DNA of 5,091 nt, taken from the NCBI GenBank assembly GCA_946538875.1, contig CAMNHD010000143.1:1-5091 (forward strand), in the 5' to 3' direction. Below the pieces are notes generated by a model. That model did no database searches and was not told the origin of the DNA. It saw nothing but the letters and a program-made list of their open reading frames with translations. The translations under genes and the position numbers were made by a program. Every line of letters begins with the position of its first letter. Position 1 is the first letter of the stretch. The DNA comes from an uncultured Treponema sp. Lineage in GTDB: Bacteria; Spirochaetota; Spirochaetia; Treponematales; Treponemataceae. Positions 1-5,091 of this stretch are shown in pieces.

Positions 1-1241
1 TCCTTCCAGGAAGCCATGTATTCCATAGCCCTCTTCCAGATCCAGAAATCCAGCTTCTGGATCATGCCGTTATTCTCGAACAGCGGAATGAAGATGCCCG
101 GACTTATCAGGCCTCTGTCCCCGTGGTTCCACCTTATCAGGACCTCCGCGCTAGAAAGGACCGGCTCGTCCCCGTCTATGTTGTATTTCGGCTGGAAGTA
201 CAGCTGGAACACATTTTCCTTAAGAGCCTGCACCAGCTTGTTCTCAAGATTCAGTTTGCTAAGGAATTTCTCCTGCATAACCTGATGGAAAAAGAATACA
301 TTGTTCTTGCCGTTGCGTTTTACCTCAGTCTTTGCCATGTCGGCAAAGATAAGCAGCTCCTGGTTTATGGTTGAGTCATCCGGGAAGATTGAGACACCGC
401 CCGAAATATGAATTCCGCGCCTGTTGCATTCCCTGAGAACCGCCTCCCCAAGAGATTCCATGTCGCCCCGTGAGTGCAGCCCCGTCTTGACTACAAGGAA
501 TTCGTCGCCGCCAAAGCGGAACGGAGTCGTAAAGCTGTCCTCCACAGTGCGCAGGGCAACAGCAGTCTGACGGATCACTTCATCACCGGAGTTGTGCCCC
601 TGAGAGTCATTCACATACTTAAGGTTGTCTATGTCCAGCATAAGGATGCCGATGCTGGTCTTGGTCTGCAAGGCCTGTTTGGTAGCCTCTACAATTGTAT
701 GGTTATAATAAGCCCTGTTGTACAGGTTTGTCATGGAGTCATGGTAGGCCGCAAAGTGAAGCTGCTCATTAAGGGTCTGAATGCTGTTGAGCTTGGTGCG
801 CAGGGCAGAGCGGCTTTCGCTCAGTTCATGCGTAAGGCTTTCAAGACGTTCGTTCTGGACCTTGAGCTGCTCCTCCTTGTCTTTACTGTCGCTCACATCG
901 GTCATAGTGATTGTTATCACGGAGTCGCCGTTGTAAGTCATAAGAATCTTGAGCCAGCACTGGCAGAGCTTTGAATAAAAAGTGTGGGTGCTCGTGCTGT
1001 TTTCTTTCATGCATTTTAAGGCAAGTTCAACCCATGGAGTCTCGGGCGTGATTTTATTACGGAATTCAGACCAAAGGGCATTTGCCAGTACCTGCCTGCG
1101 TGTCAACTCAAAGAAGTCGTGGTTCACGTATTCCATACGGAAGTCCACAATCTGCCCCTTATCGTCGTATAGTGGAGTTGCAACACCGGCCGCCACAGGG
1201 AGAGTTTCAAGAATTTTTTTGTAATCCAGTTTATTATTCAT
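1..1241 (-). CDS. PAS-GGDEF-EAL cyclic-di-GMP signalling protein (3' end outside window)
   Basis: Predicted cytosolic protein that makes and/or degrades cyclic di-GMP; 413 residues are visible and the C-terminus is cut by the window edge. Residues 1-115 look like a PAS-type sensor (MEYVNHDFFELTRR at 36-49). Residues 118-162 are charged and probably a coiled-coil linker. The GGDEF domain starts at HDSMTNLYNR (167-176), continues with DIDNLKYVND (203-212) and GHNSGDE, and has an intact RFGGDEF (242-248). The EAL domain starts near 335 with YFQPKYN (348-354) and carries AEVLIRWNH (365-373): the metal-binding Glu366 is kept but the motif reads EVL. It continues through SPGIFIPLFENNGMI. No RxxD product-inhibition motif precedes GGDEF. 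No signal peptide or membrane segment is visible in the part seen. The ATG at 1241 has only a weak purine-rich AGAAAAAG upstream; an in-frame TTG at 1280 preceded by GAGGG would add 13 residues. A sigma-70 promoter lies 57 bases upstream. Domain calls are firm; the input signal is unknown. Confidence 0.93.
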   Translation of the reverse strand, partial: MNNKLDYKKILETLPVAAGVATPLYDDKGQIVDFRMEYVNHDFFELTRRQVLANALWSEFRNKITPETPWVELALKCMKENSTSTHTFYSKLCQCWLKILMTYNGDSVITITMTDVSDSKDKEEQLKVQNERLESLTHELSESRSALRTKLNSIQTLNEQLHFAAYHDSMTNLYNRAYYNHTIVEATKQALQTKTSIGILMLDIDNLKYVNDSQGHNSGDEVIRQTAVALRTVEDSFTTPFRFGGDEFLVVKTGLHSRGDMESLGEAVLRECNRRGIHISGGVSIFPDDSTINQELLIFADMAKTEVKRNGKNNVFFFHQVMQEKFLSKLNLENKLVQALKENVFQLYFQPKYNIDGDEPVLSSAEVLIRWNHGDRGLISPGIFIPLFENNGMIQKLDFWIWKRAMEYMASWK

Positions 1242-1297
1242 CTTTTTCTGTAAGTCCGTAATTCGCTTTGATGCACACAACCGGCCCTCATATATCT

Positions 1298-1326
1298 ATT
1301 GTACCCTCAACTTTGATTATTGTCAC
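1298..1326 (-). promoter_or_regulatory. Sigma-70 type promoter of the GGDEF-EAL gene
   Basis: On the minus strand, GTGACA (1326-1321, five of six matches to TTGACA) and TACAAT (1303-1298, five of six matches to TATAAT) are separated by exactly 17 bases. The upstream stretch is A/T-rich, including a run of seven A residues just before the -35 box. Transcription would start near 1291, giving a leader of about 50 bases before the ATG at 1241. Together with the terminator upstream, this supports separate expression of the signalling gene from the pot operon. Confidence 0.75.
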
Positions 1327-1443
1327 CAATTTTTTTGTGGAATATTTATTGATTTTGGTAGAAAAATTTCGGGTGTAGTGATTTTGAAGACTGTGAATTT
1401 TTTTATGGGACGCGGTTCCTTTCAAAAAAAAGTCCACCAAGAG

Positions 1444-1487
1444 AAAAAAGCGGTGGCAGAATGGGCATCAGGCCTTCCGCCACTCGC
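1444..1487 (-). terminator. Intrinsic terminator of the pot operon
   Basis: Read on the minus strand, a long imperfect stem (1487 to 1450) pairs GCG with CGC, GTGGC with GCCAC, GAA with TTC, and GG with CC. It carries one bulged A, one internal mismatch and one further bulge around an apical CTGATGCC-type loop. Six T residues (1449-1444) follow immediately. This is the classic hairpin plus U-tract of a rho-independent terminator, about 65 bases past the potD2 stop. On the plus strand no T-tract follows the stem, so it should act on minus-strand transcripts only. Confidence 0.82.
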
Positions 1488-1499
1488 TCCCGCTCGGTA

Positions 1500-1513
1500 C
1501 CCGCCGCGGCGGG
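1500..1513. repeat. Perfect 14-base GC palindrome
   Basis: CCCGCCGCGGCGGG reads the same on both strands and is entirely G+C. It lies between the potD2 stop codon and the operon terminator, next to a GGTACC palindrome at 1497-1502. It could form a stem in the transcript's 3' untranslated region, be a protein-binding site, or be part of a dispersed intergenic repeat. The sequence alone does not decide among these. Confidence 0.6.
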
Positions 1514-1524
1514 CACTGCCTCCG

Positions 1525-1543
1525 GCATGGCTGCACGCCATGC
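1525..1543. repeat. Stem-loop just after potD2
   Basis: GCATGGC and GCCATGC form a perfect 7-bp stem around a 5-base loop, starting 9 bases past the potD2 stop codon in the direction of transcription. No T-tract follows, so it is not a terminator by itself. It may protect the 3' end of the mRNA or be part of the same GC-rich element as the neighbouring palindrome and terminator. Confidence 0.6.
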
Positions 1544-1551
1544 TCAGGTCC

Positions 1552-2619
1552 CTAGTCTGAAAAGCGGATTTTTTCCCAGATTTCGGTATACTTGTCCAGG
1601 TCAGTTCCAAGATCCTGCTTCAGAGTGCAGGTGTAGGCCTGTTCAGCCGCATACATAGGCTTTTTGGTCACATATTCCATGGCCGCCAGGTTTGCAACAC
1701 AGGGGTAAAGGAATTCGTCTATGAACACCGCATAGTTTTCCGGCCTGTGAATAAAGTTGATGAATTCGTTCGCAAGCTCGTAATGCCTTGAGTTCTTGAG
1801 GATTACCATACTGTCGATTGTTGCGGGGCTGCCCTCAGGAGGAATAAAGAAATCCACTTCATTTTCCCAGCGTTCCTCACCAATCTCCTGGTATACAATC
1901 TCAGGATAACCCTGGCTCAGCCAGAAGTCGCCGGAAGAAAAACCCTTGCCAAAGGATTCAGCGTCAAACTTTGAAAGATTCGGCTTCCAGTCGCTGGAAA
2001 TAAGCTTGTATGCCTCGGCAAGTTCGGCCTTGTCCCTTGAGTTCATGTCGTAGCCAAGATGCAGGAGCGCACAGCCAATCACTTCCCGCAGCTCGTCCAT
2101 CATAGTGGCATGCTCTGCGAACTGCTTGTCACCAAAGATGCTGTAGTCGCGGGCATAGTCCTGATTCTTTACCTTGTTCTTGTTGACCATCACGCCTGTC
2201 GCGCTGAGAGCGTATGGAACCGCATACTTCATCTCCGGGTCATAGTCAGTCATCTTAAGAATAGCCGGATTGATATTTGCCCTGTTGGTGAACTTTGACT
2301 GGTCGATTTCCATCAGCATGTCCTGCTGAATCATAATCGACACAAAGTCGTTGGAAGGAATCACGATATCGTAGCCCTTTGCGCCTCCACGGAGCTTTGC
2401 GTACATCTCGTCGCAGGTTGAATAGGTGTCGAGCTTTACCTTGCAGTCAAATTCCTTCTCAAACTTCTTGATGAGGGCTTTTGGCGTGTAGTAAGTCCAG
2501 TTGTAAAGGTAGAGCTTTTCCTTCTTTGAGCAGGAAGTGAATGCTGCTGCGGATAGAATTGATGCAGCAGTGAGTGCGATAGCGGTTGCCGTCTTGACAA
2601 ATACAGTGAAGCGTTTCAA
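1552..2619 (-). CDS. potD: Polyamine ABC transporter substrate-binding lipoprotein, second paralogue (PotD-like)
   Basis: Predicted extracytoplasmic, lipid-anchored receptor that delivers spermidine/putrescine-type polyamines to the PotBC permease. The 355-residue product has a signal peptide (basic MKRF start, hydrophobic 11-27) and a lipobox AFTSC with the lipidated Cys at 30. The PotD signature LYLYNWTYYTP follows at 36-46, then YDIVIPS (83-89) and the C-terminal NEFINFIHRPE region (283-293). It aligns without a gap to the upstream paralogue over 320 residues (about 62% identity, hand count), so it arose by duplication. From memory of E. coli PotD contacts, Trp41, Tyr44, Glu179, Asp269 and Tyr305 are kept, while the Asp168 position is Glu176, Trp229 is Ser235, Trp255 is Thr267 and Gln327 is Lys334. 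The start is TTG, chosen because AGGAG sits 7 bases upstream and the reading gives a complete signal peptide. Family is certain; the exact ligand is not. Confidence 0.94.
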   Translation of the reverse strand: MKRFTVFVKTATAIALTAASILSAAAFTSCSKKEKLYLYNWTYYTPKALIKKFEKEFDCKVKLDTYSTCDEMYAKLRGGAKGYDIVIPSNDFVSIMIQQDMLMEIDQSKFTNRANINPAILKMTDYDPEMKYAVPYALSATGVMVNKNKVKNQDYARDYSIFGDKQFAEHATMMDELREVIGCALLHLGYDMNSRDKAELAEAYKLISSDWKPNLSKFDAESFGKGFSSGDFWLSQGYPEIVYQEIGEERWENEVDFFIPPEGSPATIDSMVILKNSRHYELANEFINFIHRPENYAVFIDEFLYPCVANLAAMEYVTKKPMYAAEQAYTCTLKQDLGTDLDKYTEIWEKIRFSD

Positions 2620-2631
2620 TTGAATACTCCT
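2617..2631 (-). promoter_or_regulatory. Ribosome binding site with TTG start for the second potD
   Basis: AGGAG (2631-2627) lies 7 bases before a TTG codon (2619-2617) that opens directly into the MKRF signal peptide. No in-frame ATG offers a signal peptide. The first potD has the same 7-base spacing but an ATG start. The rarer initiator probably lowers translation of the second receptor. Confidence 0.8.
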
Positions 2632-2716
2632 AAGATTGTTTGTTTTGGTTATACCCCAATATTTGGCACTTCCGTGCAGGCCGGTAAGGACACAGACGGA
2701 AATGCTTTAGACTTAA

Positions 2717-2751
2717 GCGCCTTGCAGAGCTTCAACGAAGATTAAAGGCGC
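2717..2751 (-). promoter_or_regulatory. Intercistronic stem-loop between the two potD genes
   Basis: GCGCCTT (2717-2723) and AAGGCGC (2745-2751) form a perfect 7-bp stem. An inner CTTC/GAAG hairpin with a 3-base loop (2730-2740) sits within it, and GAC/GTC can pair outside it across a TTAA bulge. It lies 18 bases after the first potD stop in transcript order. Only a weak TTAAGT follows, so a full terminator is unlikely. An mRNA-stabilising, processing or partial-attenuation element that sets the ratio of the two receptors is the likelier reading. The rest of the 150-base spacer shows no gene. Confidence 0.6.
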
Positions 2752-2769
2752 GTCTATAACTGATTTGGA

Positions 2770-3894
2770 TTAGTCCGCAAAGCGGATTTCCTGCCATCTT
2801 TCGTTGAACTTGTCAAGGTTTTCGCCAAGGTCAATCTTCAACGTGCAGTTGGCCATCTGTTCTGCCTCGTACATAGGCTTGGTGGTCATGAATTCAGCGG
2901 CCTTAAGGTTCACAAAGCATGGAAAGTGGAATGCGTCAAGGAACTTTGCATAGACCTCGGGCCTGTGGATGTAGTTGATGAACTCGTTGGCAAGCTCGGC
3001 GTGCTTGGCACCCCTGAGGATACACATGCTGTCCATGTAGGAGGCACCTCCTTCCTGCGGAATAAAGAAGTCGATTGTCTCGTCCCACTTTTCCTCCGGA
3101 ACCTCACCGTACACAACCTCGGCATAACCGTGGCAGAGCCAGAAGTCACCGGATGCAAAGGACTTTCCGAATCCCTCTGCGTCGAACTTTATAAGGTTCG
3201 GCTTCCACTTCTTGTTGATAAGCTCAGTGGCTTCGTCAAGACGCTTTTCGCTGGTTGTGTTCACATTGTACCCCAGGTAGGCAAGGGCGTCTCCCATGAC
3301 TTCGCGCATGTCGTCCATCATAGTGGCGTGACCGGCAAACTGCTTGTCGGCAAAGATGTTCCATGTGCGCTCGTAGCTTCCTTCAGGAACCTTGGTCTTG
3401 TTCACGCAGACACCCGCCGCACCAAAGTAGTAGGGCACGGCGAATTCCATGGCAGGGTCGTATGTAGCCTTTTCAAGCACAGCAGGGTTGATGTTGCCGC
3501 GGTTTGTCATCTTTGACTGATCCAGCTTGCGGAGCATGTTCTGCTTGATCATGATGGAAACATAGTCCTGGGAAGGAACAACAATGTCGTAACCCTTTGC
3601 ACCCGCACGGAGCTTTGAATACATCTCTTCGTTGGAGGCGTAGGAGTCAACCTTCACCTTGCAGTCGAATTCCTTTTCAAAGTCACGAATAACCTCGTCG
3701 GGTGTGTAGTAAGTCCAGTTGTAAAGGTAGAGAACCTTATCCTTTGGGGAAGACTCAGACTTCTTTTCGTCAGCGGAAGACACTTCCTCCCTGGATTCGG
3801 AAACCGCAGCGGAATTCCTTTTTGCGCAGGAAACAAAACTCATTGAAACCAATGCCGCTGTAAGCGCGGCAGCAATAGCGATACTTCTCTTCAT
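2770..3894 (-). CDS. potD: Polyamine ABC transporter substrate-binding lipoprotein, first paralogue (PotD)
   Basis: Predicted lipid-anchored receptor for spermidine/putrescine-type polyamines feeding PotB-PotC. The 374-residue product has a signal peptide (MKRS, hydrophobic 5-20) and lipobox SFVSC with Cys23. A Ser/Glu/Lys-rich tether of about 30 residues (24-53), absent from the second paralogue, precedes the PotD signature LYLYNWTYYTP (55-65). YDIVVPS (102-108), DDMREV (194-199) and YMDS (286-289) follow. By E. coli PotD contacts recalled from memory, Trp60, Tyr63, Asp195, Glu198 and Asp288 are kept, Trp255 is Tyr286 and Tyr293 is Phe324, while Tyr85 is Asp110, Trp229 is Cys254 and Gln327 is Lys353. 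The start at 3894 is preferred because AGGAGGG lies 7 bases upstream and it begins a normal signal peptide; the frame stays open to 3951, but that start would bury the signal peptide and overlap potC. The gene follows potC by 40 bases. Confidence 0.96.
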   Translation of the reverse strand: MKRSIAIAAALTAALVSMSFVSCAKRNSAAVSESREEVSSADEKKSESSPKDKVLYLYNWTYYTPDEVIRDFEKEFDCKVKVDSYASNEEMYSKLRAGAKGYDIVVPSQDYVSIMIKQNMLRKLDQSKMTNRGNINPAVLEKATYDPAMEFAVPYYFGAAGVCVNKTKVPEGSYERTWNIFADKQFAGHATMMDDMREVMGDALAYLGYNVNTTSEKRLDEATELINKKWKPNLIKFDAEGFGKSFASGDFWLCHGYAEVVYGEVPEEKWDETIDFFIPQEGGASYMDSMCILRGAKHAELANEFINYIHRPEVYAKFLDAFHFPCFVNLKAAEFMTTKPMYEAEQMANCTLKIDLGENLDKFNERWQEIRFAD

Positions 3895-3908
3895 CAAAGT
3901 ACCCTCCT
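3892..3908 (-). promoter_or_regulatory. Strong Shine-Dalgarno fixing the first potD start
   Basis: AGGAGGG (3908-3902) lies 7 bases before the ATG at 3894. It is the strongest ribosome binding site in the window and decides against the longer in-frame start at 3951, which has no comparable site. Confidence 0.85.
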
Positions 3909-3934
3909 GTTGTTTTATAAGAAATAGGCATCCG

Positions 3935-4798
3935 TCAGCGCGAAGAGGCAAAGCTCTTGAGGCTGTTCCGGAGCAGGATTGTGAGAGTGCAGATAGCGAT
4001 GATCAGCACAAACGACAGCGAATTGATTACGGGGCTGACCCCGAACCTTATCATTGAATAGACATAGAGAGGCAGTGTGGTGCTTCCCGGTCCGCTTACA
4101 AGGAACGTTATCACATAGTCTTCAAGGGACATAGTGACACTCATCATAAAGCCGGAGATGATTCCAGGCATGATGGCGGGGATGATTACCCTGAACAGAG
4201 TCTGCACCTCGTTTGCGCCAAGGTCATGGCTGGCTTCGATGATGGAGTAGTCAAATTCGTCTATACGGGCGCTTACCATAAGGTACACGAAAGGCATACA
4301 GAAAGTAGTGTGCGCAATGTAGATAGTGAACAGCCCCAGCGACATCTTTATTCCCGAGAAAAAGCTCAGCAGGGAAATACCCATTATGACTTCCGGCAGA
4401 ACCATAGGCAGAAAGTTGACCGACTGGATGTAACCCCGGCCAAAGAATTTGTACCATGTGATACCGATGGCAGCCAGGGTGCCGATCACAGTGGCTGTCA
4501 GGGAAGAAGTGAAGGCCACGATCAGGGAGTTCCACAGTGACGACCACAGATCCCCGCTTTCAAAAATCAGCTTTTCGTACCAGACAAAAGAGAAGCCCGT
4601 AAAGTTTGTGTCCTTTGAACGGTTGAACGAATAGACAATGATCACGAACAGCGGTATGAAAAGGAACATCAGGCAGAGAAACAGCACAAGTTTGGAAAAG
4701 CTGAACTGTGGCGCCTTTTTCTTCCATTCACGTTTTGCGTGGCGGGCAGGTTCGGACGGACGCAGCCTTTTTGTAAAAAGCTTGAACGGATTCTTCAT
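3935..4798 (-). CDS. potC: Spermidine/putrescine ABC transporter permease PotC
   Basis: Inner-membrane permease subunit that pairs with PotB to form the polyamine channel. The 287-residue protein starts with a basic cytoplasmic segment of about 35 residues, making it somewhat longer than E. coli PotC. About six membrane segments follow, near 36-57, 88-113, 125-148, 155-176, 203-225 and 256-276. The ABC-permease EAA loop that contacts the ATPase is clear: EASHDLGANEVQTLFRVIIP (188-207), with the conserved Glu188, Gly194 and Pro207. The PotC-like MSLEDYVITFLVSGPG stretch (223-238) is also present. The start ATG shares its A with the potB TAA stop (TAATG), and its ribosome site AGGGAGG (4814-4808) lies inside the last potB codons, 9 bases upstream, so the two permeases are probably translationally coupled. 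Family and position in the operon agree. Confidence 0.95.
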   Translation of the reverse strand: MKNPFKLFTKRLRPSEPARHAKREWKKKAPQFSFSKLVLFLCLMFLFIPLFVIIVYSFNRSKDTNFTGFSFVWYEKLIFESGDLWSSLWNSLIVAFTSSLTATVIGTLAAIGITWYKFFGRGYIQSVNFLPMVLPEVIMGISLLSFFSGIKMSLGLFTIYIAHTTFCMPFVYLMVSARIDEFDYSIIEASHDLGANEVQTLFRVIIPAIMPGIISGFMMSVTMSLEDYVITFLVSGPGSTTLPLYVYSMIRFGVSPVINSLSFVLIIAICTLTILLRNSLKSFASSR

Positions 4799-5091
4799 TA
4801 TTTAGTACCTCCCTGGGAAGCTATAGTGTTGAGCTCAGGAGTAAGGAGAGGCGTGTTTGTGTTTGCGGCCTGTTCCTCCTTTGCAGTAGTCTTCTTGAGC
4901 TCTGCGTCCTTTTTGTTGGTGCCAAGCATTCCAAGAATTGCAAGCATGGAGATTACAGTTATGACAAGGCTGAATGCCGAAGCAAGAGGCCAGTTGCGTG
5001 CCTTCTGCACCTGGTCAACGATGATGTTTCCGAGCATGTAGCTGTCCTTGCCGCCCACCATCTGAGGAACAGTGTATGAACCGAAGATAGG
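4798..5091 (-). CDS. potB: Spermidine/putrescine ABC transporter permease PotB, C-terminal part (5' end outside window)
   Basis: Only the last 97 residues are in the window; the frame is open to the right edge. The visible part opens with PIFGSYTVPQMVGGKDSYMLGN, which matches the PotB region around the VIPELLGG stretch of E. coli PotB. RNWPLASAFSLVITVISMLA follows, the conserved NWPxASA lead into the final membrane helix (about 37-56 of the visible part). A hydrophilic tail of about 40 residues, rich in Lys, Thr, Glu and Asn, follows the helix and is longer than I would expect for PotB. The gene ends in TAA overlapping the potC ATG by one base. The partner ATPase gene potA probably lies further upstream, outside the window. 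Confidence 0.92.
   Translation of the reverse strand, partial: PIFGSYTVPQMVGGKDSYMLGNIIVDQVQKARNWPLASAFSLVITVISMLAILGMLGTNKKDAELKKTTAKEEQAANTNTPLLTPELNTIASQGGTK

Larger units (their letters stand above)
1242..1551. other. Intergenic region of sharply two-part composition
   Basis: This 310-base spacer between potD2 and the GGDEF-EAL gene contains no credible gene. Its left part is AT-rich (about 28% GC over 1311-1410 by hand count) and holds the promoter and leader of the GGDEF-EAL gene. Its right part (1450-1551) is about 73% GC and holds a terminator hairpin, a perfect 14-base palindrome and a 7-bp stem-loop. Short open frames run through the GC-rich part on both strands, but they have no ribosome binding site and encode low-complexity Arg/Gly/Ala-rich peptides. 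Confidence 0.8.

Noticed and set aside
474..974. 166-residue open frame on the plus strand
   Set aside because: Antisense to the clear GGDEF domain on the other strand; no ribosome site or recognisable motif.
1422..1610. Small minus-strand frame of 62 residues across the GC-rich tract
   Set aside because: It overlaps the potD2 3' end out of frame, runs through the terminator, has no ribosome site and encodes low-complexity Gly/Ala/Arg sequence.
2648..2653. TATAAC on the minus strand as a -10 box for the second potD
   Set aside because: At 16-19 base spacing there is no acceptable -35 hexamer (17 bases gives CACGGA) and no TG extension, so a promoter here is not supported.
2926..3516. 196-residue open frame on the plus strand
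   Set aside because: It lies entirely antisense to the first potD, matches no family I recognise, and is explained by the codon pattern of that gene.
3895..3951. Upstream in-frame ATG that would add 19 residues to the first PotD
   Set aside because: It overlaps potC, lacks a good ribosome site and would place a polar stretch before the signal peptide; the ATG at 3894 has AGGAGGG at ideal spacing.
4226..4540. Overlapping open frames on both strands inside potC
   Set aside because: Shadows of the strongly supported permease frame; no independent motifs or start signals.
4798..5061. Short gene beginning at the ATG at 5061
   Set aside because: The frame is open to the window edge and the residues before this Met match PotB, so it is an internal Met of a truncated potB.

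Overview
The window is about 5.1 kb from a bacterial chromosome in which every supported gene reads on the minus strand. A treponeme-like spirochaete is the best guess. The reasons are the potB-potC-potD order, substrate-binding lipoproteins with loose spirochaete-style lipoboxes (SFVSC, AFTSC), close fit of the solute-binding proteins to the PotD family (which includes the Treponema pallidum lipoprotein TpPotD), and a cytosolic PAS-GGDEF-EAL protein next door. This is inference from gene content; no rRNA or other taxonomic marker is present.

In transcription order (right to left) the window holds: the 3' end of potB (4798-5091, cut by the window edge), potC (3935-4798, sharing one base with potB in a TAATG junction), a first potD (2770-3894), a 150-base spacer with a stem-loop, a second potD paralogue (1552-2619, TTG start), a GC-rich hairpin-dense tract ending in a strong intrinsic terminator (1444-1487), an AT-rich spacer with a good sigma-70 promoter (1298-1326), and a PAS-GGDEF-EAL gene running off the left edge (1-1241).

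The four pot genes should encode most of a polyamine (spermidine/putrescine) ABC importer: PotB and PotC form the membrane channel and the two PotD lipoproteins capture substrate outside the membrane. The ATPase PotA is not in the window and probably lies upstream of potB. The main point of interest is that the operon carries two tandem PotD receptors. They align without a gap over 320 residues at about 62% identity (hand count), but differ from each other and from E. coli PotD at several expected ligand-contact positions. The cyclic-di-GMP gene looks like an independent transcription unit, separated from potD2 by a terminator and its own promoter.

No tRNA, rRNA, CRISPR array, insertion sequence or phage gene was seen. 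Nothing here demands a wholly new system. The best candidates for follow-up are the duplicated receptor, its unusual start and intercistronic structure, the GC-rich intergenic element, and the missing inhibitory site in the GGDEF domain.
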